From contig JBBING010000023.1 in the NCBI GenBank assembly GCA_037444005.1, positions 1-29,241 of the forward strand: 29,241 nt of DNA, written 5' to 3'. The notes beneath the pieces are model-generated. The model saw only the letters and a list, made by a program, of their open reading frames with translations. It was not told the origin of the DNA and ran no database searches. Below are positions 29,219-29,241 of the stretch, piece after piece (the first letter of the stretch is position 1; the number at the start of each line of letters is the position of its first letter). Both the position numbers and the translations under genes were made by a program. This DNA is from DATLZC01 sp037444005 (GTDB taxonomy: Bacteria > Chloroflexota > Dehalococcoidia > DSTF01 > JACRBR01).

Positions 29219-29241
29219 GGTGAAGTTAGCGAAAGCACCTG

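Noticed and set aside
29220..29241. Possible start of a further gene (GTG AAG TTA GCG...)
   Set aside because: Only seven codons are visible and no clear Shine-Dalgarno precedes them, so it cannot be supported from this window.

Overview
The window is GC-rich bacterial chromosome with tightly packed genes, mostly in ATGA, GTGA or TGATG overlaps. It most resembles a Chloroflexota (Dehalococcoidia-like) genome. The reasons are solute-binding lipoproteins with a (Y/F)W-x-R...RLSRR Tat signal, low-complexity TPTP/SPTA linkers, a short YidC of the monoderm type, and several apparently leaderless promoters. The phylum is an inference; high-GC actinobacteria or Deinococcota-like lineages are not excluded by sequence reading alone. 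No rRNA, tRNA, insertion sequence or CRISPR array was recognised.

Layout: (1) 1-6341, plus strand, is an origin-type block: rpmH, rnpA, yidD, a PQQ-propeller lipoprotein, yidC, jag/khpB, a PfkB-type kinase, parA, parB and a small membrane protein. A 14-bp perfect parS core lies inside the 3' end of yidD. (2) 6335-9398 holds dapB (minus), a tandem GNAT protein and a WecA/TagO-type glycosyl-1-phosphate transferase. (3) 9408-14437, minus strand, holds two glycosyltransferases and a fur/zur-znuA-znuC-znuB metal-uptake operon. (4) 14509-16927 holds an RskA-like anti-sigma factor with its ECF sigma factor (minus) and a divergent alpha/beta hydrolase. (5) 17044-24957, plus strand, holds two consecutive peptide/nickel-type ABC importers (permease-permease-binding protein, then binding protein-permease-permease) with no ATPase genes. 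(6) 25146-29241 is a looser, more accessory region: thioredoxin, a PlsC-like acyltransferase, a glutaredoxin fused to an AhpF-like flavoprotein, and three small unrecognised proteins.

The most interesting signal is in region 6. Four promoters (acyltransferase, glutaredoxin-flavoprotein, and two divergent small genes) each carry a CRP/FNR-like sequence of the form TGTGATC-N4/5-(T/C)ACG. Each site lies 21-22 bp upstream of a plausible -10 element, the geometry of a class II activator. One of these promoters also has a perfect ATACCCC-CAT-GGGGTAT inverted repeat at its start site, which resembles CsoR/CstR (copper or persulfide repressor) operators. Together these suggest a small, undescribed redox- or sulfur-responsive regulon around an NADH-type disulfide reductase. 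The regulator itself is not in the window.

Several minus-strand genes (dapB, both glycosyltransferases, fur, and a 64-residue membrane protein) have a -10-like hexamer ending 6-10 nt before the start codon and no Shine-Dalgarno sequence, so they are predicted to be transcribed with no or almost no leader.
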